Origin: Flammeovirgaceae bacterium
GTDB lineage: Bacteria > Bacteroidota > Bacteroidia > Cytophagales > Cyclobacteriaceae
Direction: 5' to 3'
DNA length: 56,567 nucleotides
NCBI GenBank assembly: GCA_023251155.1
Contig: JAHEZH010000014.1
Coordinates: 1-56,567 of the forward strand
Shown here: positions 25,817-35,209 of the stretch, one piece after another
How positions within the stretch are numbered: position 1 is the first letter of the stretch
How the letters are laid out: every line of letters starts with the position of its first letter
Made by a program: the position numbers and the translations under genes
Notes under the pieces: generated by a model
The model's database searches: none
What the model saw: the letters and a program-made list of their open reading frames with translations, nothing else
Told to the model about the DNA's origin: nothing

Positions 25817-26689
25817 AAAAATGAAAAGAAGAGGTGAGGTATTCCTTGAGAGGAAGTTGCCTCGCATCAATAAGAGTGAGAAGAAGCTTTACGTCCGCTC
25901 TTCAACTGAAACCGTAAGTAAAGCCATCAGTGAGAAGCTAACGTGATTTTGACTGACGAGGTATAAATGACGATGAAATGGAGTTGATCCTGTTAGATGA
26001 ATGACTTGGTTATTCTTGCTCCATGCCGTTCAAACCTGAAATGAGATTTTGCGTTATTTTCTCCATTTGGTAATACCTGTATATTCTGCCATCAGAAAGA
26101 GAATGACCATCACATCGGCCTCTACCGGTTGAGCCAGTACATAACGCAGCATGCAGTTTACACCTTCGCGGACGTGATGTGTGATTCGTAGTCGGTGTAC
26201 CCTCTGGCTCATGCTCGTACACAATAAATACCCGTGCCAGCCTGAGGTAAATGAAAGCAATCGAAGTCAATTGCCTTGAGTTGAGGAAGGAATTGCGCAG
26301 CTACCAATGAGCGTAAGGTGTAACGCACAGATGGAGGAGTTGTAATCTCCGCCTTTGATCGAACCTCCATCGGATTTTGTAAGGGAAGGAGAGTGGAGGA
26401 GGAGCGAATCAGTAGTGAGCCAATGATGAACCCTCTCGGATGGAATAACGATGATTAAGACGATGTAATACCCGCATTTTATCCATCATTAAGCTTCCGC
26501 AAACGTAATCGACAAGTGGGGGTGATGAGAGGCGATGTAAAATGTGGAAACGATGCTTATTTAAAAGCTTTCTAAATAGATGAGCTGACTTATTTTTATT
26601 CGATGTTAATTGACTAATTCGTAGTTTATTAACGATAAAAATAACGCTGAATGAAGTGAGGAAAATAATCCCGCAAGGCCTAAAATATA
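25817..26689. other. Gene-free stretch of about 0.9 kb
   Basis: No convincing gene is seen on either strand. On the minus strand, between about 26010 and 26710, several 60-100-codon fragments occur in different frames with many stops, which could be an old decayed gene, but none gives a recognisable motif. The right-hand 100 bp is AT-rich and leads into the act operon promoter. No tRNA, clear terminator or long repeat was found. Confidence 0.6.
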
Positions 26690-26721
26690 TTTGAAATAAC
26701 AGCAATCGCACATTACATTTG
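26690..26721 (+). promoter_or_regulatory. Strong Bacteroidota-type promoter for the act/cox supercluster
   Basis: TTTG at 26690-26693 and a perfect TACATTTG (TAnnTTTG) at 26714-26721 are 20 bp apart, the expected -33/-7 spacing. Transcription would start near 26728, leaving a leader of about 25 nt before the ATG at 26754. This also argues against the GTG at 26721 as the actA start. Confidence 0.7.
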
Positions 26722-26728
26722 TGCGATT
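26704..26728. promoter_or_regulatory. Inverted repeat over the -7 box of the act promoter (candidate operator)
   Basis: Perfect 9-bp arms AATCGCACA and TGTGCGATT flank 7 bp and enclose the -7 box, ending about where transcription should start. A bound protein would exclude RNA polymerase, so repression is the natural guess. There is no T-run after it, so it is not a terminator. Confidence 0.6.
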
Positions 26729-26753
26729 CCGTATAAAGCGGGACCTAAACATC

Positions 26754-28013
26754 ATGATGAAGTACCGTTACAGTCGTCATTTATTCGTTACAAGCCTCTT
26801 CGTTTTTCTCTTCAGCTGTCAATTTGTTTTTGCTCAGGATATTCCTACAGAACCCGCTGCTATCAGCGCTGGGGAAGCGCTGTTCAAAGCAAACTGTAAG
26901 TCTTGTCACCGGGTAAAAGAAAAATTAGTTGGACCTGCCCTTGCAGGCATAGAAGGTCGTGCTCCTTCTATTCAATGGATTAAAGACTGGATCCGTAACT
27001 CCTCCAAGGTAGTAGCCAGTGGTGATGAGTACGGAAACAAGATTTACAATGAGTATGGCAAGAGCCAGATGACGGCCTTCACCAGCCTGAAGGATGATGA
27101 CATCATGAACATCCTGGCTTATGTGAAAGACGAAGCCAATAAAAAAGCCGAAGCGCCTGTTGCAGGACCAACCACTGCATCTGCCGGAAGTGGTGATGGT
27201 GTTTCTTCAACCTATCTTGACATTATACTAGCAGGTATGATTATCATCCTGGTTCTCCTTCTGGTGATCCTGGGGTTGATTGTAAATGCACTTAAAAAAT
27301 ACCTTTCTCAAAAAGAGCTGAGCGAAGAAGATAAGGAAGAAGTAGTATCGCCTTATTCACTAGGCTCGGTTGTGCGTAGCCCTGGCTTTATCTTCATTGT
27401 CGTATTCCTGGTGGCTGCACTTGGCTTCAAAACATTAATCGATGGCCTGTTAACCATAGGTGTACAGCAAGGTTACCAGCCCAAGCAGCCGATTGCGTTC
27501 TCTCACAAGATTCACGCCGGTCAGTTTGAAATTGACTGTAAGTATTGCCATACCGGTGTAATGAAAGGCAAGCAGGCAAGCATTCCTTCACCGAATATTT
27601 GTATGAACTGTCACGTATCCATCAAATCGGGTACAAACACAGGCGAAGGGGAGATTGCTAAAATTTACAAAGCAGTAGGATTTGACCCCGCTACTTCGCA
27701 ATACTCAGGTAAAACGGCCCCTATCGAGTGGGTACGTATCCACAACCTGCCTGATCTGGCCTACTTCAATCACTCCCAGCATGTTAACGTAGGGGGAATA
27801 GAGTGTCAGACCTGCCACGGACCTATTCAGGAAATGGATGTAGTAAAACAATATTCATTGCTCACCATGGGATGGTGTATCAGTTGCCACCGTACTACCG
27901 ATGTAAGCGCGAAAGGCAATGCGTATTATGACAAGCTTCTGGAGGTGCACGATAAGAAGACAATGAAGGTGGAAGACATAGGTGGTTTGGAATGTTCCAA
28001 GTGCCATTATTAA
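26754..28013 (+). CDS. actA: Alternative complex III subunit ActA, multiheme cytochrome c with fused monoheme domain
   Basis: Electron-carrying subunit of alternative complex III (menaquinol:cytochrome c oxidoreductase). A signal peptide (LFSCQFVFAQ) is followed by a class I cytochrome c domain with CKSCH near residue 46 and a distal Met in SQMTAF. Two transmembrane helices follow (about 160-185 and 210-235). The pentaheme domain has CKYCH, CMNCH, CQTCH, CISCH and CSKCH at the very C-terminus, giving six CxxCH sites. The start at 26754 gives a proper signal peptide and lies downstream of the promoter. It is the first gene of actABCDEF. Confidence 0.92.
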   Translation: MMKYRYSRHLFVTSLFVFLFSCQFVFAQDIPTEPAAISAGEALFKANCKSCHRVKEKLVGPALAGIEGRAPSIQWIKDWIRNSSKVVASGDEYGNKIYNEYGKSQMTAFTSLKDDDIMNILAYVKDEANKKAEAPVAGPTTASAGSGDGVSSTYLDIILAGMIIILVLLLVILGLIVNALKKYLSQKELSEEDKEEVVSPYSLGSVVRSPGFIFIVVFLVAALGFKTLIDGLLTIGVQQGYQPKQPIAFSHKIHAGQFEIDCKYCHTGVMKGKQASIPSPNICMNCHVSIKSGTNTGEGEIAKIYKAVGFDPATSQYSGKTAPIEWVRIHNLPDLAYFNHSQHVNVGGIECQTCHGPIQEMDVVKQYSLLTMGWCISCHRTTDVSAKGNAYYDKLLEVHDKKTMKVEDIGGLECSKCHY

Positions 28014-28055
28014 TAGTATAGAATTTAACGCTACGATTTTCGATAGATACATTGT

Positions 28056-31000
28056 ATGAGCAAATCAACGAAGACATACTGGAAGGGACTTCCTGAATTG
28101 AAGAACGATCCGGCAGTAATCAAGAATGCGGATAAAGAATTTGGTGAAGACCCTGGCCACTCGCGCCGAGACTTCCTGAAAATGATGGGTTTCAGTGTGG
28201 CAGCCGTATCACTGGCTGCTTGTGAGGCACCGATCCGTAAGGCTATTCCTTATGTCAACAAGCCGGTAGATGTTGATCCGGGTATCCCGAACTACTATGC
28301 ATCTACCTATGTAAATGGTGGTGATTATTGCAGTATCGTAGTAAAAACGAGAGAAGGTCGCCCGATTAAAGTAGATGGAAACTCGCTTTCCAACGTTACT
28401 TTGGGAGGTACCAGCGCTCAGGTAGAGGCTTCTGTCCTCTCTTTATATGATAACTATCGCTTGCGCGGTCCTAAAATAGGAGCAGGTGAGACTTCAAAAG
28501 CCAGTGACTGGGAGACCATCGATAAAGAGGTAATCGCCAAACTGGGCGAGATCGCCACAAAAGGGGGCCAGATCAGAATAGTAAGCAACACCATCCTTAG
28601 CCCAAGCACCAAAGCGGCTATTGATGTCTTCAAAGCAAAGTATCCAACCACACAGCATATTCAGTACGATCAGGTATCGAATTACGGAATCGCGAAAGCC
28701 AACGAAGCTTCTTTCGGTTCTGCGTTCATCCCATCGTATGATTTCACCAAGGCAAAAACAATTGTCAGCATTGGTGCTGACTTCTTAGGTACATGGGGTT
28801 CATCAATTGAATTCTCAAAACAATTTGCCAGCACCAGAGATATCACCGATACCAAACGTGAGATGTCCCGCCTGTATCAGTTCGAAACCACGTTGTCACT
28901 GACCGGTGCCAATGCGGATTACCGATCGATGATCAAACCTTCGCAGGAAGGACTGGTGGTAGCTCAGCTATATAACCTGGTGGCGGCAAAAGCAGGCAAA
29001 GCAACACTTTCGGCAGGTATCGATAAGATTCAACACCTTGAAAAGGCAGCTAACGAATTGTGGGAAAACCGTGGTAAATCACTGGTTATCTCCGGTTCAA
29101 ATGATAAGGATGTTCAACTTGTGGTCAATGCAATCAACGATGCATTGGGCAACTATGGAGTAACGATCCTTCCTAATATCCCAACTTATTTCCGTCAGGG
29201 CAATGATGAGGCCATGGCCGCGTTCGTTGCAGAGGCAAAAGAAGGAAAAGTAGATGCCATTTTCTTCTATAACAGCAACCCGGTGTACGATCACCCGATG
29301 GGTAAAGAGCTGGGTGAAGCATTGAAAAATGTAGCATTAACTGTTTCTACTTCATACACAGAAGACGAATCAGCGACAGCATCGGCATACAAGACTCCGG
29401 ATCACCATTACCTGGAATCATGGAATGATTTTGAGCCTAAGAAAAATTTCTTCAGTTTATCACAGCCCGCTATTACTCCTATTTTTAAAACCCGCCAGGC
29501 ACAACAGAGCTTTCTGGTATGGGCAGGAGAAGCAAATAATGATTATTTCGAATTTTTAAGTAGCAATTGGAGAAAGACGCAGTTTGCAAGAGCAACCAAT
29601 GCCGTTGATTTTCAATCATTCTGGGATAAATGCCTGTATGACGGGGTATTGGAATATCCGGCAGATGCCTACAGTGCAGTATCCTTTGCAGGAGACCTGA
29701 GCGCAGCCGCATCACGTATCAGCTCCAATTATAGTGCTGCCAATACCGGCTTTGAAGTAGTGATCTACGAAAGCTATGGTGTCGGAAATGGCTCTCAGGC
29801 GAATAACCCTTTATTGCAGGAACTTCCCGATCCGATCACTAAAGCAACATGGGATCATTATGTGACGATCTCACAAAAAGACGCCAAGGAATTAGGTCTG
29901 GATAATGATGCAGAAGGTAACACGGTATTGTTGAGCATCACGGCAAATGGAAAGACAGAGAAGATTGCAGCCCTGATTCAACCCGGACAAGCACCGAAAA
30001 CACTCGGTATTGCACTAGGATACGGAAGAACCAAAGTGGGTAAAGTAGCCGAAAATATCGGTGTGAATGCCTATCCTTTCCTGGCACTCGTAAACGGTTC
30101 GATCAGCTTCGCTGCGACTACCGGAGTGAAAGTGGAAAAGACCACTGATCCTTTCCAACTGGCACAGACTCAGATTCACCATACCTACATGGGAAGAGAG
30201 AATGTGGTGCAGGAAGCTACATTGGAGGAATTCAATCACAATCCTTTACACTTCAGAGAAGAAGCACCAAAGATTTCTGACTGGGATAAGAAGGTAGATC
30301 CAAACTCATTGAGTTTATGGAAAGGCCATGAATACAACAATCACCATTGGGGAATGGCCGTTGACCTGAACTCATGTACAGGTTGCGGTGCGTGTGTGGT
30401 GGCTTGTAATGTTGAAAACAACGTTGCCCTTGTAGGTAAGCAGGAAGTGATCAACCGCAGAGAAATGCACTGGTTGCGTATCGACCGCTATTACAGCAAC
30501 CCTGAAGGAACAGATGTAGATAACTATGATGCACTGGAAGTAGCTGCCGAAAACCCGGAAGTGGTATTCCAGCCCATGATGTGTCAGCACTGTAATAACG
30601 CGCCTTGCGAAACGGTTTGCCCGGTTGCCGCAACGACACACAGTTCAGAAGGTCTTAACCAGATGACGTATAACCGTTGTATCGGTACACGTTACTGCGC
30701 AAACAACTGTCCATATAAAGTAAGACGTTTCAACTGGTTCAAATACCACGACAATCAGCAGTTTGCTCAGTCAAACCCTGCAATGAACACCGATCTTGGC
30801 CGTATGGTATTAAATCCGGATGTGACTGTTCGCTCACGCGGTGTGATGGAAAAATGTTCTTTCTGTGTACAGAACATTCAGGCAGGTAAGCTTTCTGCCA
30901 AGAGAGAACGCAGACCGGTGAAAGATGGTGAAGTAACCACCGCATGTATGGCCTCTTGTACGACAGGAGCCATTGTATTTGGTGATTTGAACAATCCGGA

Positions 31001-31175
31001 AAGCAGAATCAGCAAGTTGTTGCAGATTGAACTTGACCCTAACCGTAAAAACGGTATCGACAAGATTGCTCACAACCCAAGAGCGTACAGAGTAATTGAG
31101 GAAATTGGTGTGAAACCTAACGTTTACTACCTGACTAAAATCAGAAACAAAGACGAAAAGAAAGCACACGCTTAA
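28056..31175 (+). CDS. actB: Alternative complex III subunit ActB (molybdopterin oxidoreductase-like plus Fe-S domain)
   Basis: Peripheral Fe-S subunit, 1039 residues. A Tat-like N-terminal signal (HSRRDFLKMMGFSVAAVSLAAC, about residues 37-58) exports it. The middle part is molybdopterin-oxidoreductase-like, which in known ActB proteins carries no molybdenum cofactor. The C-terminal domain has four Cys clusters: CTGCGACVVAC (about residue 774), CQHCNNAPCETVC, CIGTRYCANNC, and CSFC with CMASC. These fit three [4Fe-4S] and one [3Fe-4S] centres passing electrons from quinol towards ActA. Two domains (B1 and B2) are fused in one chain, as usual in Bacteroidota. Confidence 0.95.
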   Translation: MSKSTKTYWKGLPELKNDPAVIKNADKEFGEDPGHSRRDFLKMMGFSVAAVSLAACEAPIRKAIPYVNKPVDVDPGIPNYYASTYVNGGDYCSIVVKTREGRPIKVDGNSLSNVTLGGTSAQVEASVLSLYDNYRLRGPKIGAGETSKASDWETIDKEVIAKLGEIATKGGQIRIVSNTILSPSTKAAIDVFKAKYPTTQHIQYDQVSNYGIAKANEASFGSAFIPSYDFTKAKTIVSIGADFLGTWGSSIEFSKQFASTRDITDTKREMSRLYQFETTLSLTGANADYRSMIKPSQEGLVVAQLYNLVAAKAGKATLSAGIDKIQHLEKAANELWENRGKSLVISGSNDKDVQLVVNAINDALGNYGVTILPNIPTYFRQGNDEAMAAFVAEAKEGKVDAIFFYNSNPVYDHPMGKELGEALKNVALTVSTSYTEDESATASAYKTPDHHYLESWNDFEPKKNFFSLSQPAITPIFKTRQAQQSFLVWAGEANNDYFEFLSSNWRKTQFARATNAVDFQSFWDKCLYDGVLEYPADAYSAVSFAGDLSAAASRISSNYSAANTGFEVVIYESYGVGNGSQANNPLLQELPDPITKATWDHYVTISQKDAKELGLDNDAEGNTVLLSITANGKTEKIAALIQPGQAPKTLGIALGYGRTKVGKVAENIGVNAYPFLALVNGSISFAATTGVKVEKTTDPFQLAQTQIHHTYMGRENVVQEATLEEFNHNPLHFREEAPKISDWDKKVDPNSLSLWKGHEYNNHHWGMAVDLNSCTGCGACVVACNVENNVALVGKQEVINRREMHWLRIDRYYSNPEGTDVDNYDALEVAAENPEVVFQPMMCQHCNNAPCETVCPVAATTHSSEGLNQMTYNRCIGTRYCANNCPYKVRRFNWFKYHDNQQFAQSNPAMNTDLGRMVLNPDVTVRSRGVMEKCSFCVQNIQAGKLSAKRERRPVKDGEVTTACMASCTTGAIVFGDLNNPESRISKLLQIELDPNRKNGIDKIAHNPRAYRVIEEIGVKPNVYYLTKIRNKDEKKAHA

Positions 31176-31221
31176 TTATTGACAGAACTAAAAGAAACTT
31201 CGAAATCAGGAACTTCAGTAT

Positions 31222-32595
31222 ATGCAAGCAACTTCATCGTTAAGAGAGCCCTTAATAACCGGTGGTAAGACGGTAGCCGATGTATCGCATGATATCAGCA
31301 GACACGTAGAAGCCAAGCCGGCCAAAAGCTGGTGGATGGCATTCGGTGTGTCTCTCGTTTTATTAATTTATGGTTTCTACTGCGTATGCTACCTTCTATG
31401 GAATGGTATCGGTGCATGGGGATTGAATAAAACAGTCGGCTGGGCATGGGATATCACCAACTTCGTATGGTGGGTGGGTATCGGTCACGCAGGTACATTG
31501 ATTTCAGCGGTATTGTTATTATTCCGTCAGAAATGGAGAATGTCGATCAACCGTGCTGCGGAAGCGATGACCATCTTCGCGGTAATTTGTGCGGCTACAT
31601 TCCCTCTGGTTCACATGGGCCGCCTGTGGTTAGGGTTCTATTGGGCACTTCCGCTACCCAACGCATTCGGATCCCTTTGGGCTAACTTCAACTCGCCACT
31701 GCTCTGGGATGTGTTCGCGATCTCGACCTACTTCTCCGTATCATTGGTATTCTGGTACATCGGATTGATTCCTGACTTTGCTGTAATCCGCGACCGTGCT
31801 GTACGCCAGGGAAATAAAGTAAGAGCTTTGATCTATAACGGATTGAGCTTCGGATGGGATGGCGCAGCTAAAACATGGATGCGCTATGAGTCAGTAGCGT
31901 TGATTCTGGCAGGTCTCTCCACACCACTTGTATTGTCGGTTCATACCATTGTATCGATGGACTTTGCCACATCAGTGGTACCAGGATGGCACACGACCAT
32001 TTTCCCTCCCTACTTCGTGGCCGGTGCGATCTTCTCCGGATTTGCAATGGTATTGACCCTGTTGATCATCACACGTAAAGTATTTAAACTGGAAGACTAC
32101 ATTACCATCTATCACCTGGAGTTGATGAACATCATCATTATCGTAACCGGTTCAGTAGTAGGTATCGCTTATATCACCGAATTCTTCATTGCGTGGTACG
32201 GACAAGTGCCGGCAGAACAATATGCATTCTATAACCGGATGCAAGGACCTTACTGGTGGGCATACTGGTCTATGATGACGTGTAACGTGATCTCTCCTCA
32301 GCTCTTCTGGTTCAAGAAAATCAGAACAAGCATTGTATCCACATTCATTTTATCCATTATCGTAAACATTGGTATGTGGTTCGAGCGTTTCGTGATTATC
32401 GTTACCTCGTTGCACAGAGAGTACCTTCCGTCCGGCTGGACCATGTTCCACCCAACCATGTATGATATCGGAGAGTACGTATTCACCTTTGGTCTTTTCT
32501 TCACATTATTCTTCCTCTTTGCCAAGTTCTTCCCTGTGATCAACATGGCTGAAGTGAAAAGTATTGTCAAGTCATCATCCGAAAAGAAGCATTAA
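31222..32595 (+). CDS. actC: Alternative complex III membrane subunit ActC (NrfD-like)
   Basis: Integral membrane subunit of 457 residues with about ten transmembrane helices. It belongs to the NrfD/PsrC family that forms the quinol-binding site at the face below ActB. Typical segments are WWVGIGHAGTLISAVLLLFRQKWR, FPLVHMGRLW and VSMDFATSVVPGWHTTIFPPYFVAGAIFSGFAMV. The His and Asp residues in these loops match the proposed quinol site and proton path of the family. It follows actB by 46 bp and precedes actD by 6 bp. Confidence 0.94.
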   Translation: MQATSSLREPLITGGKTVADVSHDISRHVEAKPAKSWWMAFGVSLVLLIYGFYCVCYLLWNGIGAWGLNKTVGWAWDITNFVWWVGIGHAGTLISAVLLLFRQKWRMSINRAAEAMTIFAVICAATFPLVHMGRLWLGFYWALPLPNAFGSLWANFNSPLLWDVFAISTYFSVSLVFWYIGLIPDFAVIRDRAVRQGNKVRALIYNGLSFGWDGAAKTWMRYESVALILAGLSTPLVLSVHTIVSMDFATSVVPGWHTTIFPPYFVAGAIFSGFAMVLTLLIITRKVFKLEDYITIYHLELMNIIIIVTGSVVGIAYITEFFIAWYGQVPAEQYAFYNRMQGPYWWAYWSMMTCNVISPQLFWFKKIRTSIVSTFILSIIVNIGMWFERFVIIVTSLHREYLPSGWTMFHPTMYDIGEYVFTFGLFFTLFFLFAKFFPVINMAEVKSIVKSSSEKKH

Positions 32596-32601
32596 CAGAT
32601 T

Positions 32602-33126
32602 ATGGAAAGCAATAAGAACTTTGTTGTAGGAATTTTTAATGATGAAGATGTACTTCTTCATGCGGTGGAAGGCATCCGCGGTAAGGGTGTAAAAATCCAG
32701 GAAGTATTCAGTCCATTTCCCGTACACGGTCTGGACGAAGTATTAGGCTATAAGAGAAGCCGTCTTCCTATTGCTGCTTTCCTTTTTGGAATGACAGGAA
32801 CTTCATTGGCCTTGTTAATGCAGATATGGATGCTGGGCTACGACTGGCCAATGATTATTGGTGGTAAGGATCACGCATCATTGCCTCCATTCATCCCGGT
32901 TACTTTTGAGTTGACCGTATTATTGGCGGCCTTTGGTATGGTAATCACTTTCTTCATTGTAAGTGATATGAAGCCGTACAAGTGGCCACGCCAGTTTGAT
33001 TTGAGAAGCACAGACGACAAGCACGTAATGGCCATTGATTTGGCCGACAATAAACTGAGCAAAGACGAAATCGGTCAGATACTCAAGGACAACGGAGCTT
33101 CAGAGGTAAATGAAAAGAACTTTTAA
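32602..33126 (+). CDS. actD: Alternative complex III subunit ActD (DUF3341)
   Basis: A 174-residue DUF3341 protein. A short cytoplasmic alpha/beta N-terminus (FVVGIFNDEDVLLHAVEGIRGKGVKIQEVFSPFPVHGLDEVLG) is followed by two transmembrane helices (FLFGMTGTSLALLMQIWMLGYDWP and FELTVLLAAFGMVITFFIV) and a cytoplasmic tail. In alternative complex III, ActD packs beside ActC/ActF and is thought to have a structural role. Its end overlaps actE by 17 bp. Confidence 0.93.
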   Translation: MESNKNFVVGIFNDEDVLLHAVEGIRGKGVKIQEVFSPFPVHGLDEVLGYKRSRLPIAAFLFGMTGTSLALLMQIWMLGYDWPMIIGGKDHASLPPFIPVTFELTVLLAAFGMVITFFIVSDMKPYKWPRQFDLRSTDDKHVMAIDLADNKLSKDEIGQILKDNGASEVNEKNF

Positions 33127-33775
33127 TCGGATGCAGACAATGCGTACAGTAAAGACGTTAATATTCAGTGCATCAGCAGCAGTTATGCTGGCAGGTTGTA
33201 CGGCAGGTGGAAATAATCCGGGCCGTGAATATGCACCAAACATGTATCATTCCGTGGCGTATGAGCCGATGTCTCAGATCACTGATCCGGATGCAGGGGC
33301 GTGGGCCAATTCGCTGGAACATGGCGACCGTACAGGGGAGTACTATAACTCCAATAATTACAATCCTTATAAAATGAATATGCGTACTCCTCCCGCTCAT
33401 ACGGTAAAACGTAATGCACAGGGATGGCTTCCTTACCGCATCGCACGCGTACCCAAAGACAGTATTGATATTGTGGTTGGTAACCTGAAAAATCCATTGG
33501 ATTCTTCCGCAGCTGTATTGGCAGCAGGTAAAGCGCTGTATGTTTCCTACTGCCAGCATTGCCATGGTGCAAAGGGCGAAGGTGATGGAAAAGTAGCGGA
33601 TAAGTATGCCGGTGTGGCGAATCTTCAGGGAGATACCTACAGAGCCATGTCGGAAGCACACATCTTCCAGGTAATCACGAACGGGGCTGGTTTAATGCAG
33701 CCCCATGGATCACAGATCAGCCCGGAAGACCGATGGAAGATCACGAAGTATGTAAAAGCTTTGCAAAAGAAATAA
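33110..33775 (+). CDS. actE: Alternative complex III subunit ActE, monoheme cytochrome c lipoprotein
   Basis: A lipoprotein cytochrome with a lipobox (VMLAGC) and one heme site, CQHCH at about residue 148. A distal Met is likely in AGLMQPHG. The sequence AGKALYVSYCQHCHGAKGEGDGKVADKYAG is a standard class I c-type domain. In the complex it receives electrons from ActA and passes them to a soluble carrier or straight to the oxidase encoded next. The start at 33110 lies inside actD; the ATG at 33131 is an equally fair choice because the signal sequence starts after it. Confidence 0.92.
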   Translation: MKRTFNRMQTMRTVKTLIFSASAAVMLAGCTAGGNNPGREYAPNMYHSVAYEPMSQITDPDAGAWANSLEHGDRTGEYYNSNNYNPYKMNMRTPPAHTVKRNAQGWLPYRIARVPKDSIDIVVGNLKNPLDSSAAVLAAGKALYVSYCQHCHGAKGEGDGKVADKYAGVANLQGDTYRAMSEAHIFQVITNGAGLMQPHGSQISPEDRWKITKYVKALQKK

Positions 33776-33799
33776 TCTCAATTTGTAATTGAACATAAA

Positions 33800-35176
33800 A
33801 TGATAGCTGACGAGATATACGTTTTCAAACCAGAGACCAAAAGGAATATCATCATCCTTGGAATCGTAGGGATACTTCTTTTTGCTTTGGGTGTTTTTAT
33901 AGCATCCCGATCTGGTGGTCATCATGAAGCAGCAGAAGGTGGACACGGTGGTCATGCTTCGGTTGAAGCATCGAAGCACCTGGTAGCAAGCACCGAACAG
34001 CATGCTGCCGCAGAAGGAAAAGGCCATGAGGCTGCAGCAGGTGAACATCACGGAAGCTCACCGCTGGTGAAACGTATTTTTACTTCCCTGTGGCAAAACA
34101 ATATTTTCTTTGCGGGTATCGGTATTATTGGTTTGTTCTTCATTGCAATCCAATATGCCGCACAGGCAGGATGGTCGGCTCCCATTAAGCGTATTCCACT
34201 GGCTATCGGTAGCTGGATTCCTATCGCAGGTATCCTCACCATCGTGATCTGGTTTGTGGTAAAGGAGGATGTATTCCACTGGATGCACCACGACCTGTAT
34301 GTGAAAGATTCGGCTGACTATGATAAAATCATTGATGGCAAGGCTGGTATGTTCTTCTGGCCATTGGCTCACGGAAGCTTTCCGATCTTTTATGTAGTAC
34401 GAATGGTGGTTTTCTTTGGTCTCTGGTACATGTTCTTTACCTGGATCAAAAAAGAGATGCTGGCGGAAGACATCAATGGCGGAACTTTACACTGGATAAA
34501 AGCGCGTAAATTCTCAGCAATATTCCTGGTCATCTTTGCCGTAAGTTCATCGGTTTCCGCATGGGATTGGGTAATGAGTATTGACACTCACTGGTTCAGT
34601 ACCATGTTTGGATGGTATGTATTTGCAAGCTGGTGGGTAACCGGTTTGGCAACCATCACGTTCATCGTAGCCACACTGAAAAATGCCGGCTACCTGAAGA
34701 TGGTGAACCATAATCACCTGCATGATCTTGGTAAATTTGTTTTTGCATTCAGCATTTTCTGGACATACATCTGGTTCGGACAGTTCCTGTTGATCTATTA
34801 CGCGAACATTCCGGAAGAAACCGTGTATTTTATTCAGCGTATGAGAACAGCTCCTTATAGCTGGATATTTTATGCTAATCTATTCTTAAACTTTGTCTTG
34901 CCATTCTTGTTATTAATGACGAGAGATGCGAAGCGTCATGTATCCATGTTAAGAGTGGTTTGTCCTATTGTGATTGTGGGGCACTGGTTTGACTTCTACA
35001 ACATGATTACTCCGGGAGTAATGAAAACCGAAGGAGGGATAGGGTTCCTTGAGATCGGATTGTTCCTCACGTTTGCTTCTTTCTTCTTGTTTGTAGTACT
35101 GACTGCACTGTCTAAAGTACAGCTGGTAGCGAAACATCATCCGATGATGGGAGAGAGTTTGAATCATCACATTTAA
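33800..35176 (+). CDS. actF: Alternative complex III membrane subunit ActF (NrfD-like)
   Basis: Second NrfD-like integral subunit, 458 residues, homologous to ActC, with about ten helices. Recognisable segments are LAHGSFPIFYVVRMVVFFGLWYMFFTWIKK, SSVSAWDWVMSIDTHWFSTMFGWYVFASWWVTGLA and WTYIWFGQFLLIYYANIPEET. An unusual insert of about 45 residues after the first helix, rich in His, Ala, Glu and Gly (HHEAAEGGHGGHASVEA onward), faces an aqueous side. It could bind metal or simply be a flexible loop. The gene ends the act set and coxB follows 33 bp later. Confidence 0.93.
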   Translation: MIADEIYVFKPETKRNIIILGIVGILLFALGVFIASRSGGHHEAAEGGHGGHASVEASKHLVASTEQHAAAEGKGHEAAAGEHHGSSPLVKRIFTSLWQNNIFFAGIGIIGLFFIAIQYAAQAGWSAPIKRIPLAIGSWIPIAGILTIVIWFVVKEDVFHWMHHDLYVKDSADYDKIIDGKAGMFFWPLAHGSFPIFYVVRMVVFFGLWYMFFTWIKKEMLAEDINGGTLHWIKARKFSAIFLVIFAVSSSVSAWDWVMSIDTHWFSTMFGWYVFASWWVTGLATITFIVATLKNAGYLKMVNHNHLHDLGKFVFAFSIFWTYIWFGQFLLIYYANIPEETVYFIQRMRTAPYSWIFYANLFLNFVLPFLLLMTRDAKRHVSMLRVVCPIVIVGHWFDFYNMITPGVMKTEGGIGFLEIGLFLTFASFFLFVVLTALSKVQLVAKHHPMMGESLNHHI

Positions 35177-35209
35177 GATTGCAGATTAAGAAAGTATAAA
35201 GAAAAGAAT

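Noticed and set aside
25817-26720. CRISPR array or tRNA cluster in the gene-free stretch
   Set aside because: No regularly spaced repeats and no cloverleaf with a TTCRANY arm could be found by eye.
26721-26753. GTG at 26721 as the start of actA
   Set aside because: It lies in the -7 box of the best promoter match, and the signal peptide begins at the ATG at 26754.
33173-33661. Minus-strand frames over actE
   Set aside because: They overlap the heme-binding cytochrome gene entirely and look like shadows.
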